A stretch of DNA of 64,000 nucleotides from contig MU270015.1 of assembly GCA_021432635.1 (NCBI GenBank), positions 1,411,762 through 1,475,761 of the forward strand, read 5' to 3'. A model generated the notes under the pieces. It saw only the letters and a list, made by a program, of their open reading frames with translations, ran no database searches and was not told where the DNA came from. A program made the translations under genes and the position numbers. The first letter of the stretch is position 1, and every line of letters starts with the position of its first letter. Source of the DNA: Thozetella sp. PMI_491 (lineage: Eukaryota; Ascomycota; Sordariomycetes; Chaetosphaeriales; Chaetosphaeriaceae). Positions 10,524 through 22,736 of the stretch are shown piece by piece.

Positions 10524-12191
10524 TCAAAGGATAACTGCAGTTCGGTTTGCATTGATTTCGCTCGCCTCCTCGTTGATCGCGTCCCAGAAGTCGCAGCCTG
10601 CATATTCAACGACGCCAATGGTAGCAGCGTCGCCGTATATTATACCTTGCGAGGCCTCGTCCGTGTATGCGGGCCAGCCCGCCCCTGGTGTACCGTTCTC
10701 GGCCATGCTCGCCCAGGCGGCCATTATGGCGCCGCTCATGGCCATTTCTGATGCGGTAAAATTGCACGTCCCAGCAGGAAACGGCAAATCCACCACGTTG
10801 CCAAAGACGAATGGCAGCTCGACAATGTGGGACGGGCCTAGAAGGTCTAGTACATCTGCTGGGACCTCCCAATGGTACGAACAACTGGGCGTGTGGTCGA
10901 AGCGATAAGTCCAAACAGGTATCCCGTTGCGCAGGCCTGTCCGTAGAGCGCGGCGCGCGGGGCAGCGGAATGCGGACATCGTGTTCACTTCGTTGATAGC
11001 ATCGAAAACGGATGGGGCGTTCTGGACAGGGTAAGTTTCGTTGACAACACCTGCTAGAGACCCGAATGCCGATTGCAGGAAAGTATCGTAGTGGGCAGGA
11101 GTAAGATCTTCTACTGCGATTCCCTCAAGCCGATATACTCCCCAGTCAATGATAGAACCCTCGTTAGTGTTGGAACCGACGATCGACGGGACTTTTAATC
11201 CAGCATCTAGGGGTTGTTCCGGCACTGTGGTACCGTCAATGACGGGGCTGAATGGGGAGCCGCGGCCTAGCGTGGCGAGGGGGTTACTCGTGGGTGGTGC
11301 CCCATTGGACGGAAGACCGTTGACAGCAGCAATTAACTCCTCTAGAGTCTTTGAGCGTAAACAGCAGGTCTGAGGTTGTCAGCTGTGTCCTGATAGCAGG
11401 GAAAGCGTGATTCGGCTTACAACAGAGCTACTGCAGTTAAGATAGGAAATGTAGAATTCGTTAAAGGCATCCGCTTGCGCCAGGGTTGGCAACCACACTC
11501 CACCACCGGACTCCATGACTGCTGCCTTCATGAGCGACGGAGCTTGGGGCATAGTCGCGAGGGACCACACGTCCCACGCCCCAGCAGATTCTCCGAAAGC
11601 CATCACCTTGTCTTTGTCGCCACCGAACGCCTCGATGTTCTCTTGGACCCATTGAAGAGCCAGCAGCTGGTCTTGGAGGCCATAGTTGCCCGTCAGGCCA
11701 GCTCTCTGCAAGGACAGCCAGCCAAGAGGGCCCAGACGGTAGTTAACATTGACCTGGATACTATTGGTGGCTGCGGCCGATGAGCAGCCGTCGTAGGCTG
11801 GGTTCGAAACCCCACCTGTCGCATCACCGCCGCCAAAGAACCAAACCCTGACAGGAAGTTGTGAGGCGTTTGCAGGCGCCCAGACCTCAACGAAGAGACA
11901 GTCTTCCGACTGGGTCCCATTCTCAGCGAACATGGGAGCAAATTGATGGCAGGCGGGGGCCGGGATGGTCGCATTTCGCACGCCGTAAGACTGCCCGAGG
12001 GTTTGCGGCGGGGCGAAGCGAAGGTTTCCCACCGGGGGTTTCGCGTAGGGGATAGATAAAAAGTAATTCACCCGGCTAGACGCACAACTGCCTCCTTCCA
12101 AGGTACCATTTGCAAGCTTGATAGTGGGCGTAGCCTTGAAAGCGGATACACTTACAAAGAGTGCAAAGGTGTATAGCATTGCGTATTTCAT
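10524..12191 (-). CDS. Secreted type-B carboxylesterase / lipase
   Basis: Two exons, 11421..12191 and 10524..11369 (complement), with a 51-nt phase-0 intron; 538 residues. Residues 1-18 are a signal peptide. The alpha/beta hydrolase core has the oxyanion-hole FGGG at 119-122, the N-terminal IPYAKPPVGNLRFAPP block, SEDCLFVEVWAP, and the nucleophile Ser202 in GESAGA. A glutamate in SNTNEGSI and a histidine in the C-terminal third (around DHTPSCSYH) complete a plausible triad. Several NxT/NxS sites and paired cysteines fit secretion. It would hydrolyse carboxylic esters outside the cell. It lies 844 bases downstream of a C6 regulator on the same strand that may control it. Confidence 0.9.
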
Positions 12192-13035
12192 ATCTAGCTT
12201 GGAGGTACGCCGTTACCAATGGGCGAGATTGTAGGTGGACTTGATATGACTTTAGCGTAAGTTTGCAGGTTCACGTCTCACTCGATTGGCAGCATACCTT
12301 GGGTGATTTATAGGAATTTCATTTCTACGGCTGAGTCTTTCACGATGCTACGCCCTGCTTGTCGGGTACACAAGATAATTGACTGTGCAGGGATTGTCAT
12401 CATCGCCCGGCCAGAAACCGACCTGCAGTTGTCAACATAAGCGTCTTTACCCACTTTCCAAGGGGAGGCGGCGTGACTTTTGGTCCGAGGATCCTCTCGG
12501 CCGTAGGTCTTTTCCCTGATTCGTTGTCAGCGTTGGGCACATAAACACACTACAGTAAGACTTTAGTAGCTAATAACCAAGGAATGCAGCCCTGTACTAT
12601 ACAAATTACTAAGCTGGACCCTCCCTAAACCGAGCACCGACACCGATGTCAGGACAAATGTTGATTCGTCCGCCTCTTCGCAACAGTCCGACGTGTAATA
12701 TGATCCGTAGTCGACATGGGGCGGAAGACTCAGTGTTTTTTTACAGCCCGACTCCTTTCCGATGCTACCCAGGACCAAGACAGCCGTAATGCGGGAGAGG
12801 TGGACATACAGGGGCCACCACGGACAGGGACCCGTATTATTCGACCAGCCATTCAGGAATTGATGATTCTCAGCTACACGGTCCATAAGAACACAAACCA
12901 AGCGAATGATACTCTTGTAGTCTCATCACTCAATCTTGCGTGTCCCACTTGGACATAAATTACAATCATGGCGAGACAGCCTTGAATCTTCCTTGATCTA
13001 CCTAGTCACATATTACAGCATAAGTCGATAGCCAT
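12192..13035. other. Intergenic gap
   Basis: Between the carboxylesterase start and the stop of the next gene. No supported gene. A 112-codon minus-strand frame (12563..12901) shows no known motif. Contains the esterase promoter. Confidence 0.55.
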
Positions 13036-15561
13036 CTAACTCGGCAAGTCTTCATTCTGTCCCCACTCAAGATCCATCCACGGTACCATGTCTGGCACAG
13101 GCAAGTTGTTGACGGCCGAAACAGTCCTCTCGTATTGTCTACGGCCGAGGTGAGGATATTGGGTGCTAAGCCCGCTTGATGTGAACTGCCTCGGTAAAAG
13201 GCTCACGCTTAGATCGGAAGGGCGGAGGACCGGATGCGTTGGTTCTGAGGCTTCATACCATAGGAACGGCGATGTCTTGTTGTCGAAGCTGGAGAGGCCA
13301 GTACATTTCGAGGAGAGTATCTCAGAGTTTATACTGTACGGCACTGGCGAGTGCTGAAACCCTATCCTGCTCGCGGCGGCGGCCGAGGGCTGAACGGTGG
13401 GGTGTACACCAGGCTGGTATATATTGGGCAACCGGTATCTGGAACTGGAACATCGAGCCATTTGCACTTGATTCACGAGGCTTTGGATTGTAGAAAAGAA
13501 AGGCCCGTCCCTGGAGGAACAAGGGACGGCGCTCACAGACTTCTGTACGAGCTCCCAAGCACGATCGTACGCTTCGCTCCATATTAGATTGTCATTTCCG
13601 CCGAGGACCTTGAGAAGTCGAAGGAGAATAGCTGCCATAGAATGCCATGGAATAACAGCACGAGGCAACCAACTCCATCTTGACCACGTTGGATTATCGA
13701 GGGAGTCAGTTTGCGTACCATATTCGTGTTTGAGAACATCCATCGCGGAGTTGAAAAGAAGATCGTCTGACTGCGTCGAGGTGTTTGCTATTTTATCGAA
13801 GAGGGTGTCATAGTGGAGTCGGACTATGGCTTTGGCGAACATGATCTCGCCCATCCTCTTGCCGAACTGGTGAACTAGGCGCGATGACTGGAAAGGTACA
13901 AAGTATTTCTCCCGAAAGAGGTCCTCTGCCTTTCGAAATGCTTTAATTTGAGAAGGCAATTTGACCTTGGGGTCTTCAGAGGCCTGCTTCTCCAGCGCCT
14001 GTTCTAGTCGACAATTTAATCGCCAAGAGTCACAGAAGAACAAGAACACCGAAATGTCGCTTGGAATATCCCGGTCTTTCGGAGATTCCGACATCTCGGG
14101 ATATATTTCGTCATCGTCCACGTTCGCTGGGACTCTCGTGTCAAACATGGCTTCAGAGAGTGACATATCGGTGAACTGTGTGTCTCCGCACTGCCAATCA
14201 ATGATGCATATTGTCCACCATAATCTTCGTCGCATTTCAGCCTCGAAAGATGATATGCCGGGGAAGTTCGAGGGATCTCGATGCAAGCCTATGGAGACGG
14301 CTAGCCGAGTAAGCATCCCCATAAAGGTCCACATCGACCGGTGGGTGGCTGCATGTGAAGATCGGACAGCTAGCACATAGATCGCGGCTGCTTGAACCGC
14401 CGCCATGTCGCTTGTGTCGGGGAAGTTTGCTTTCTTGAGGGCTTGTTCGGCGCCGTTCCGAAACCGATTGAACACTTTTATCTTGTTGAGCTGGAAAACC
14501 GGCTGGACCTGAACACGTGTTGGTCAGTCTCACAAATGGGTACATTAGCGAGACATCGCCTACCTCCTCCTCTGTCATGGTTGCGACGGCGGCCGAGCAG
14601 ATGGCAAACATTAAGGCCTCAACCCCCGGTTTCGCTGATGTCCCACCATCGTTTTGGAAACTGCACACCAAATTGGAAGTAGTAGGTATGTGCAAGAGTT
14701 TTATCAAAGGATCGATGCGATCTGCGTAGGTTTTCCAAAGGCGGGACAACTCGGGTAGAAATGGAAAGCGCTGCGAGGTATCTGGTTCAGGGGTGAGAAC
14801 TGTAGAGGCGAATGGCCAAAAAGTGGTGTCATCGCAAGGGGAATGCAACGACGAAGCCGGTTTCGTTTGTATTCTGTTAAAACTGTCGCCTAAGCTGTCT
14901 TGGATTGTTTCAACCTGCAAGGACTTATGTTAGGAGAGTTGACGTATAATATAGCAAGTGCTTGGGAGTTTGGTGAGATCGTTGGAACTGTTAAGGGGCA
15001 ATCACCTAGATAGCAGATGGAACAGGCTAGATTCCAGGTCTATCCTCGCGGCCTGCAGAGGGAAAATGCATTACTCACACGACAAAGAGTAGTCCAAATT
15101 GGCTCACCAATATAAAGACTTCTGGTTTCGCTAACAAACAACTTTCCCACTCCTTTCCTTGTCAGAGTGATGGTGATCTTGTCGTCGAGATCGCCGGTAA
15201 GAAAGTCCAATGGAAGAATATCCTCTCCTGCATGCTTGTTATGGTTCTTTTGGCGCTGTAACTGGAGCGCGTGCTGTTTCGCGACATCACCAACTTGGGC
15301 TTCCAGAGAAGCCACTCGTGCCCTCAAAGCATCCTGAATCTGTCGATTGCGGAGCGGGAGGTTTGGGTCATGCTTCCGCCGCGGAAGGCGTCCCGAGACG
15401 GGGAAGATGCATTCTCCCTCATCCTTGGCAGCGCAGTTAGAACAAGGGGCAGCTCGATCGCATCGTAACTTGCGTCGTCTACAGTTAGTGCACGACCAAG
15501 GACGTAGGGTGGCATCGCCAGCCGTGGTGGCGGCCGGCGCTGGCGGAAGGTGCGTGGCCAT
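13036..15561 (-). CDS. Zn2Cys6 transcription factor
   Basis: Three exons: 15079..15561, 14564..14914, 13036..14508 (complement); 768 residues. The zinc cluster CTNCRRRKLRCDRAAPCSNC...EC starts near residue 25 and is followed by a basic linker and a coiled-coil-like stretch ending before the first intron. The middle homology region (fungal TF domain) holds the typical MRRRLWWTICIIDWQ block. The first intron is long for this window (164 nt); the other is 55 nt. Both are phase 0 and restore family-like sequence (IWTTLCR joined to VETIQDSL; MTEEE joined to VQPVFQLNKIKVFNRF). The start is the first ATG in frame before the cluster. It lies in tandem upstream of the esterase. Confidence 0.88.
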
Positions 15562-16553
15562 GGCGACGCAGCCGCCGACAGCTGGATCTGGCTGGCTTCG
15601 GAGAACCAAAAGAGGCACACAAAAGCGAGGTGCGAACTGGTCACTTCGGGGTCTCGGGGCACCTTTGATGGTGCGTTTGCTGTGAATGCGCGCCTCGGTA
15701 ATTAGCCGAGCGTTGATGGATGCAGCGGCCGCCGAGCCTGGTCGCCGGCATGGAGACGCATCCGCCGGGGCCGAATGGTTTTAGTGGGTACTGTGGTTCT
15801 CGGTCGGCGTTCGGTTTTGCATCAACGAATAGAATTTCTTGACCGTGAGGCTAATGACCGGCGTAACTAAGCTCCGCTGGTGGATCTCTCACCCCTTTCC
15901 TCATCCTCCCCAACAAACAGCTCGAGCTAAGCGGCCCGTGAGCCTCAGGGCATGGCCCCCATATTACGACAAACCTTCTACTCGCCGACCAGATCTGAAA
16001 CCAACCCCCCGGTATCTGCATAGTCACCCGCGCACCAGCATTGGCTTCATCGCACTTTTGGCTTGGTGTGGGCCCCGGATCACATGGACCCCCAAAGAGC
16101 CCCGGTTGTATAGTCGTACGCTCAGGGTAACCGGAGCTTTCTCCATCTAATACCAGTAGCGGTTATGACCGGACAGATTGCCGAAGCAACGTAACAACAG
16201 CCACACCGATCCCAGCAACTGACAAAGTACATCTCACACTGGACTCGCATGCGAGGTCCGCACGACTGGTTCGGTGGTGTTCGCAAGCTGGCTTCCAATT
16301 CTGGTTCATACAAGTGACTGAACTGGGTTCGAGACCCTCTCCGACTAGCTAAGTCTCGCTTTTCATCAACTACCTAGGTAGGCCTCCGGACGGGCGTAGA
16401 CTGGACCCTTCACTGTTTCTCTCAACTGCCCCATAGGCCCTTTTACTCTAGATCTCATATAGACCGACAGAATTACCTCCATTGTCTCCCTTGAAAAAAG
16501 ACCGAAGCCTGATAGGTCTATATTTTAGAGATTTTAATGCGATATTTAACCTG

Positions 16554-16766
16554 ATGGACCGCACCCAGGTTCTAGCAGAACTTGATGCTCTCCATAAACA
16601 TGGTTCAGGCAGCGGGATAGGAGAGGGTGGGCTAGCAACCTTTGCGGATACATCTCGTCTTGAGCTCGAGGATATCGGGTATCCAAGAGGCGGCACAGCT
16701 GAAATTCTTGTGCGGATAAAATGGCCTCTATCAAACGATGCTTTTGCACGTGATTGGTTGGAATAA
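16554..16766 (+). CDS. Small hypothetical ORF
   Basis: A 70-codon frame from ATG to stop, starting MDRTQVLAELDALHKHG and ending FARDWLE. No signal peptide, membrane segment or known motif is visible. The composition is protein-like (charged, with no low-complexity bias), but nothing shows it is expressed. It could be an exon remnant of a larger lost gene. Confidence 0.15.
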   Translation: MDRTQVLAELDALHKHGSGSGIGEGGLATFADTSRLELEDIGYPRGGTAEILVRIKWPLSNDAFARDWLE

Positions 16767-17735
16767 CATTGAACGGGTCCAGATTGCCTTCCTTCTTTCC
16801 TTATACTTGAGCTCACATAACAAGATTTCGTCACCCTGGGCTGTATTTAGACTTACGTTTTAATCGCATTTTCAGTCGGGATTAATCAGAAGAAACAATT
16901 CATCTATGAAAGTATTCAGTGATCCTAGGTAGTTTGAGGAGGCTCGGAAGTGTTGCACGTGGTGGTGCATCTACACATTTAAGAAGCTACACCCCGCGCA
17001 CTCTCGTTGGATTAGCCAAGGCCCTAAGTCTTGTATTACATAGTTGTGTTCGGGTCCATGAAAGAAGGAAAGGGCCATTGCGGAGGGGGCGATTGCAGAG
17101 AAGGGGTGGATAACAGACAAGTCTTGTTTAAGTCTGGTGGAGCGAGCTGGACTGTTAGAAAGCCAGATATCGGTATATTGTTCTCCTATTCGAGGAGTCG
17201 CTCCGCCTATTGCCTATGGGAAGATTACTAATGTACCCCTGGGCCAAAGCCAACAACGCCCACCGGCACTCAAGCCTCGGCATTCGCTATATTTCTTGCA
17301 GCGTCCTTCAACAATGCGTCGGTTAATCCTCCCAAGGCGTCAGAGCGTCGTATCCAATTTGGCCTTTATAGCTTGATTTGCTTACATGGAACTCAATGGT
17401 TATTAATAACTCCGCGCATACCATAGCCCTCGAAGTTCTTGTAAAGACAAGTCGTGGGCTTAGTTTTTAGAGCCTAGAAGCACTGCTGCAGCGAGTGCGG
17501 CCAGGCACACCATTCGTTTTCCCAATGAATGCGCCTAATAATCACTACCTTTTCGCTGATGATGGGCTGCTTCCATTCCACGGACGTGGAGGGGCCATCT
17601 CGCTTGAAGACGAGGCCACCGGCCCTTATTTGAGGCTACCTTTCTTGTCCTGAATTCCGCAATGCTGACTAGCAATGGCACCCGCAAATTCTCCAAAGAG
17701 CTCAGCGTCTCATCGCTGTACCGCAGCTACTTCTC

Positions 17736-18060
17736 TCACGGCACGGCACCCTTCACGACGAGACAGCCGTCACGTACAAGATTATCTCCAGAGTTCCCGT
17801 GGATGATACTTTCCTCTTCGTAGGTAAGGCCTGCAAGGATCTGAAGGCTTTAGGGTGAGAAAGAGAGCATCCTTGATGCATAGATCGGAGGCTGATACGA
17901 TCTCTACGGTCTCTGTCCTGTTCCGGCGTCGGCAATCATGATCGTTGCGGCCTGCGAGACCTTCGCAAAATGAGGAACGAAGAAGGAATGAGATTTTTTT
18001 TCGCACAAACGGCAAATGATGACAGTTTCATCCTTACGATCAAAGGTTCTCTTGTATAGT
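17736..18060 (-). pseudogene. Decayed coding trace, family unknown
   Basis: On the minus strand, three adjacent segments read as protein-like in three successive frames: FAKVSQAATIMIADAGTGQ, then EIVSASDLCIKDALFLTLKP, then SIIHGNSGDNLVRDGC...GAVP with a stop. The switching looks like a frame-shifted remnant of one gene. I could not name the family. Confidence 0.25.
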
Positions 18061-18501
18061 AGCTGGTCATTAATTACAATACGGCTTCGTGTATAAATAT
18101 ACAAAGTCTTCGCAACCATGTAACTCTTCGTTCGGTGCAAGACCATCACTTGCTGCGGAATGGGAACCATGGGGCAGCGGCGGGGCAGTATTATTCCTGG
18201 AACCCATGCCTTATAGACCCAGATACCCACCCACAAGCTTCACGTCGGCGCGCCGTCGCTTCCCGAACACCGGAATCTGCCTCGGCGAGAGACAAGTTTA
18301 TGTATTAACACCAAGGTACTTGCGTTCCCAGTCCAAGTATGCCAATCGACACATTCGATAATTAAATTTGTAGCTATGCAACACCGCGTCTTCGAGAGCA
18401 GCTTGCTCTCGGCAGCGCTCAGCCCTTGAGGCTGTTTGGAGGAATATATACGTGCTTGGAGTCATGAGTCGTGTAAGATTGTGTACAAGAAGGCACTGCA
18501 T

Positions 18502-19848
18502 TCACAGTAATTGCTTTTCTCTCCATTTGTTTTCGCATATTGCGAGGCCACCCCGATAACGTGGAACTCGGGCGTGGGTGCAGTCCTGCCAGTACGACCT
18601 CACAGCATTACATTGCTGCTTCGTGCTCGCATTTATTCCGGCCAGGTAAACTGGCAATCCTAAATGGATATAATAAGGTGAACGTGGCTCGGTGGAGACG
18701 ATAATGTTGCAAACCCTGTCCACTGCAGCTGCCAGAGCAGCTTGTACGGTAGCCTGTATTGCATCATCGGCCACTTGGCTGAGCACGGCTATTGTGGCGG
18801 CACACCGATATGCATTGGCCGCCTGGCTTTGGTTGGAAAGATCGGCTGCTTGTACGAGGGTCTGCTGTATGGCTCCGATGGCCGCGCTCAAAGGATCCAC
18901 CGCGGCTTGGCCCTTGGCGACTTGAAGCAGGAGATCAAATGCGCCTGCCGGGCATCCTATAACATCGAAGAAGCTCTGGTCCATGGTCTGGCGATGCCAG
19001 TCGTCGAATATTAGACCGCCGGGACCTTTGACGAGGGCTCCGAGGAGGTCCCACCACAGAAGCCATGATACTATCTCTGCACCTCCAGGTACGATTTGGG
19101 TGAGCTGTTCCAACTGCGGTGGGCTGCGACAGTGATAATCTAGTAGACACCTGGCCCCTCTGAGATGGAAGCGCCAATCGCCGGACCAGTCATCGCAGAG
19201 CCCAAAGACGGTAAACGCCGCGATACCGAGGATTGCGAAAGGATTTGCCGTCTCAAGAGCTTCGTTGAGATCTCTAAGGGCTGCTAAGCGGCAGCGCACC
19301 GCATCCGGAGATTCTGTTTCTCCATCGCCAAGGGCAGAGATAGGATGGCTCTCGACTCGCGCTTTCATGTAGTCGCACAAGCCCTCCACAAGCCGGCCGA
19401 TGGCTTCGGAGTTGTAAGGATGGTCTAGGTGGCGCTTCCCATCGGGAGATTTTATTCGGGAGCAGAATAATGCCAGATACTTGAAAGAGCTGTGCTGATC
19501 GGCTTCCCCCCAGATTTTGGTGAGTGTAGCCGTTTGGTCGCTCTCCCCTAGGTCCCCCTTTTTCGCTGTACCCTCAGATTCCGGTGATAAAAGTGCCGGA
19601 GACTCTGAAGATGCCACTGAAACGGGGGTCGCGTGGCTCGACCCTTGGGAGGACCTCCGTGGTCTCTCTCCAACCCATATAACCCTCTGTGGGTAGTCGC
19701 CGCATGGCAGTCCGGCCTCGGCGCATGGCAGGCAGCGTGGACGGTTCAGGTCGCATTTGACGGCCCTGCTCTTGCAGCTGCGACAATCCCGGTCCCGCCG
19801 CATGCCCCGTTGTTTCCCGCGCACTCGGAACACCCCGTCCAACTCCAT
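18502..19848 (-). CDS. Zn2Cys6 transcription factor (Fungal_trans_2-like)
   Basis: Single-exon gene of 448 residues from the first in-frame ATG. The zinc cluster DCRSCKSRAVKCDLNRPRCLPCAEAGLPC lies at about residues 20-50, followed by QRVIWVG, a frequent sequel in this subgroup. The C-terminal body has ALFCS..., NPFAILGIAAFTVFGLCDD and FHLRGARCLLDYHC, as in regulators with the alpha-helical Fungal_trans_2 domain rather than the classical middle homology region. A stretch rich in Ala and Gln near the C-terminus (AIGAIQQTLVQAADLSNQSQ) is unusual. It is shorter than most members, so a missed exon at either end is possible. The nearest plausible target is the MFS transporter upstream on the same strand. 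Confidence 0.8.
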   Translation of the reverse strand: MELDGVFRVRGKQRGMRRDRDCRSCKSRAVKCDLNRPRCLPCAEAGLPCGDYPQRVIWVGERPRRSSQGSSHATPVSVASSESPALLSPESEGTAKKGDLGESDQTATLTKIWGEADQHSSFKYLALFCSRIKSPDGKRHLDHPYNSEAIGRLVEGLCDYMKARVESHPISALGDGETESPDAVRCRLAALRDLNEALETANPFAILGIAAFTVFGLCDDWSGDWRFHLRGARCLLDYHCRSPPQLEQLTQIVPGGAEIVSWLLWWDLLGALVKGPGGLIFDDWHRQTMDQSFFDVIGCPAGAFDLLLQVAKGQAAVDPLSAAIGAIQQTLVQAADLSNQSQAANAYRCAATIAVLSQVADDAIQATVQAALAAAVDRVCNIIVSTEPRSPYYIHLGLPVYLAGINASTKQQCNAVRSYWQDCTHARVPRYRGGLAICENKWREKQLL

Positions 19849-21126
19849 CGTATGCTGCTGGTGCCAGGCGAGAATATCTTCCGTTTGGTTAGAATGGATA
19901 CTGGTTTGGGAAGGGAACCATCGAGGGAGGGGAGGAGTCACGCGAACCGTGATCGCACCCGATAGCGTGGTTCCCCGCTGCTGCAACCCATCCCGGTCTT
20001 ATCTCTCTGCCGGATCTGACTCGTTCAGCTGGTGGGGTCGCTCGGCAGGCTAGTAGCTGCCAAGACGTGGGGCTGCGAGAGACCCGAAGTTCCGGCATTG
20101 ATACCTTGGATAGTTACCGCTGTGGAGAATGCCTATAAGGGTTATAAGAGCGCTTCTTACAAGATGAATCTGTCCTAGTTAAAGAGGTGTATAACACCGG
20201 CCGCATGAAAGGATTCGGCTGGGAAAGGGGCGAGAAACCTCTGCGAAGCAGGGCCGTGACACACCCGAGTGCCTTCCTACCCCAAGACTTCCTAGGCAGC
20301 CCTAGGACTTTCTTCCATTTCGCCCGCTAAGAGTTGGTTCCTCTCAGCCAGCAAATACCTACAGCATTGTCTCTAAGTCCTATCGTTCTATCCGTGCTGC
20401 CTCTAGGAAATCGATAGTAACTCGGTACGACAGGCACAACGCTGTGCAGCAGCCCTCCATGGCATTTTAATAGCGACTCGCATACCATGATAAGCTGTTT
20501 ATTTTCTTGCGGCTTGATGTATAGCTATTTATAGGCCAATGATATCGGATAACCATCTCATGAAACGAACGAAAATAAACACCTGTTGATCGTGATATAA
20601 ATTTAGATACAGACATGGCGCCAAGCCTTAATGCCAGGGCCTATTGGCTCTTATGATGTCTGTTTGTTGTTGACTTACTTTTGCCACACATACCAATGTC
20701 AACATCATGGATGCCCCTAAAATCAACCCGAAAATGAATCAGATATACTCCAGCCTATGTAGCTTCCTCGCTGGCGATTTCTCACCGGTGAAACTCGTCT
20801 AGTTATATCCGTTCCTTGTTCTTAAAGTGCGAGCTAGTATCTCTTCGGGAGTTCTTTGCGAGGCGACTTCACTGCCGAGTTACCGCGATATCAACACACT
20901 GAGTTTAAAGCTGTGGGCAATCAGAGTTGAAGAAATCCTGTGGACAAGATTTACACGGCAAACGCCGTTGATAAGCTTAGGAGAGAATACAGTCAAGACA
21001 ACATGGCATGGAAAATTTTAAATTTGGAGCCGATAACTCAGATGCACATTGTAGTTAATGGGTCTGGAGAGTCGTGTAATACATTATGCCCAAGATCTTG
21101 ACTGAGCAGGAGTGCTTAGATATATA
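19849..21126. other. Intergenic gap
   Basis: About 1.3 kb between the regulator start and the MFS transporter stop. I see no supportable gene. The right end is AT-rich transporter 3' flank and the left end should be the regulator promoter. Confidence 0.55.
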
Positions 21127-22736
21127 TCAAACATCCTTAGTCTGGTCCTTCTCTTCAGCACTCACAACTCTCATATCACGACCATCGATCACATTTTTGG
21201 CGACTTGTTTGTGGACTAGACGGGACAGTCCAGCGCACCAAATGATCAAAGCAATAGAGCACGCGATCATAGCCCACATTCCGCGCTGTCGAGGCGTTAG
21301 TAAATGATACCTTGCATGCAGTTTGTGACAGCTAACTCACATTGAACCATGGGGCCATGGAGGCGCCGTAGAAAATGATACTCCACCAAGCGTTGACCGC
21401 ATTACTGCCCAGGTTCATGCCGGCCAGTACCACGGCACGGAAGACCCCGTCCTCATAGCGCATAGCATCGTTGCACCAAGCAAAGAAGGTAGCCTGGCAG
21501 GCATAGACTGACCCAGCCCAGTAGTAGGCAGCAAAGGTGACGGTAGTTGAGGCAGGATTTGTCGGGTCCTGAGCTGCGGCAAGAACCATGGCCGAAGTGG
21601 CAATTCCAGTGATGCCGATGAAGTATCCCACAAGGTAGCGCTTCCCGCCGAGGAAATCAGTAAGGGTGGCCCAGAATAGAGTCGAGATGATTCCAACCGC
21701 TGGAACACCCGTGGGATAATTGTTCAGCTGTGAAACGGCGTACTTGTTCGTTGGGTGGTTCTGCATGAACAGGGCAAGAAGGGAGTTCGTGCTGAATGAC
21801 TCAGTCTCGCCAGCGATAATCCATAGCACCACAAATCCCCACCAATACCAAGAGGTCAAGACTTTCTTGATGAACTCCAGTGTCAGGGGAGATCGTTCTT
21901 CCTCTCGCAATGGTACCCTGGATACGGCCAGCGCTCGTTCTTCCGCCGTCAGGTAGAATGCCGTGGTGTCGTGCGGGGTGTCAGGGAAGAAGAAGAAGCC
22001 GTATAGAGCAACCGGAATTGTGAGCAAGCCGTCCACGATGAATAGCCATCTCCATCCGCTGAGGCCATGCCGGCCGTTCATGCTTGCATAGATACCTGTC
22101 TGGATAAAGCCTCCGATGAAGGTTCCTGCTAAGCCGGACGCCGTGAAGATGCCACTGCGCTTACCCAGTTCACGCTCTGTATACCACGCGCCCAAGATGT
22201 AGTGTGTCCCAACGAAAGTCGATGCCTCGCAAAGGCCCTGGAAGAATCGAATCGCCATGATGGACTGTGGGCTGTGGACCGAGGCAGTAACCATTGTCAG
22301 ACCTCCCCAGAGGAGCATCATTGAAGGGAACCAGAATCGAGGCTTGACGTAGTGAAGCGAAAGGTTGGATGGAATTTGGCCCAGGACGTAGCTAACTGTC
22401 TAATCAGCAGGCGTGATAGCCGGGGGCCACGCTCAAACAGGGCACACTAACCCAACGGTGAAGCAAGTGTTGATCACATTGAGCTGGTTACCGACGAAGC
22501 CAAGCTCGTCCCTCATTCCGGATACATAGGCATTGGTGAGGTTGCTGCGGTCGAGCTGACGATCGGTTAGTGGAAGCGGCACACGGAAGGGCTGGAGACT
22601 AAAGTCTACTAACGTAGTTGACGAAGTAGCTCAGACAGCAAAATGTCAGGATGAAGAAGTCGATCTTCTGGATCAAGACGCGCTCGCCGGGTTTATATTG
22701 GACATTGAAATATTCGCGGATCCTCGATCCTGCCAT
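21127..22736 (-). CDS. MFS transporter, allantoate-permease / Dal5 type
   Basis: Four exons: 22614..22736, 22452..22555, 21341..22391, 21127..21285 (complement); 478 residues. The first helix ends FCCLSYFVNY and splices to LDRSNLTNAYVSGM, the signature of anion:cation symporters of the Dal5 family. The next junction gives TCFTVGYVLGQIPSNLSL. A central loop carries LTAEERALAVSRV, also typical. The C-terminal exon supplies the last helix and a short charged tail. Members move organic anions such as allantoate, ureidosuccinate, nicotinate, pantothenate or dipeptides across the plasma membrane. The substrate here is unknown. All twelve helices appear to be present and no break is seen. The N-terminal cytoplasmic part is short. 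Confidence 0.9.

Larger units (their letters stand above)
15562..18501. other. Large gene-poor gap with weak ORF remnants
   Basis: Nearly 3 kb without a supportable gene. It contains a 70-codon open frame at 16554..16766 (plus) rich in Gly, Ser and acidic residues, and a decayed minus-strand coding trace at 17736..18060. Pieces of protein-like sequence occur here in different frames, which suggests old degenerate genes rather than live ones. Confidence 0.45.

Noticed and set aside
16325-16337. tRNA T-arm-like GGGTTCGAGACCC
   Set aside because: No matching A box, anticodon arm or acceptor stem is found around it.
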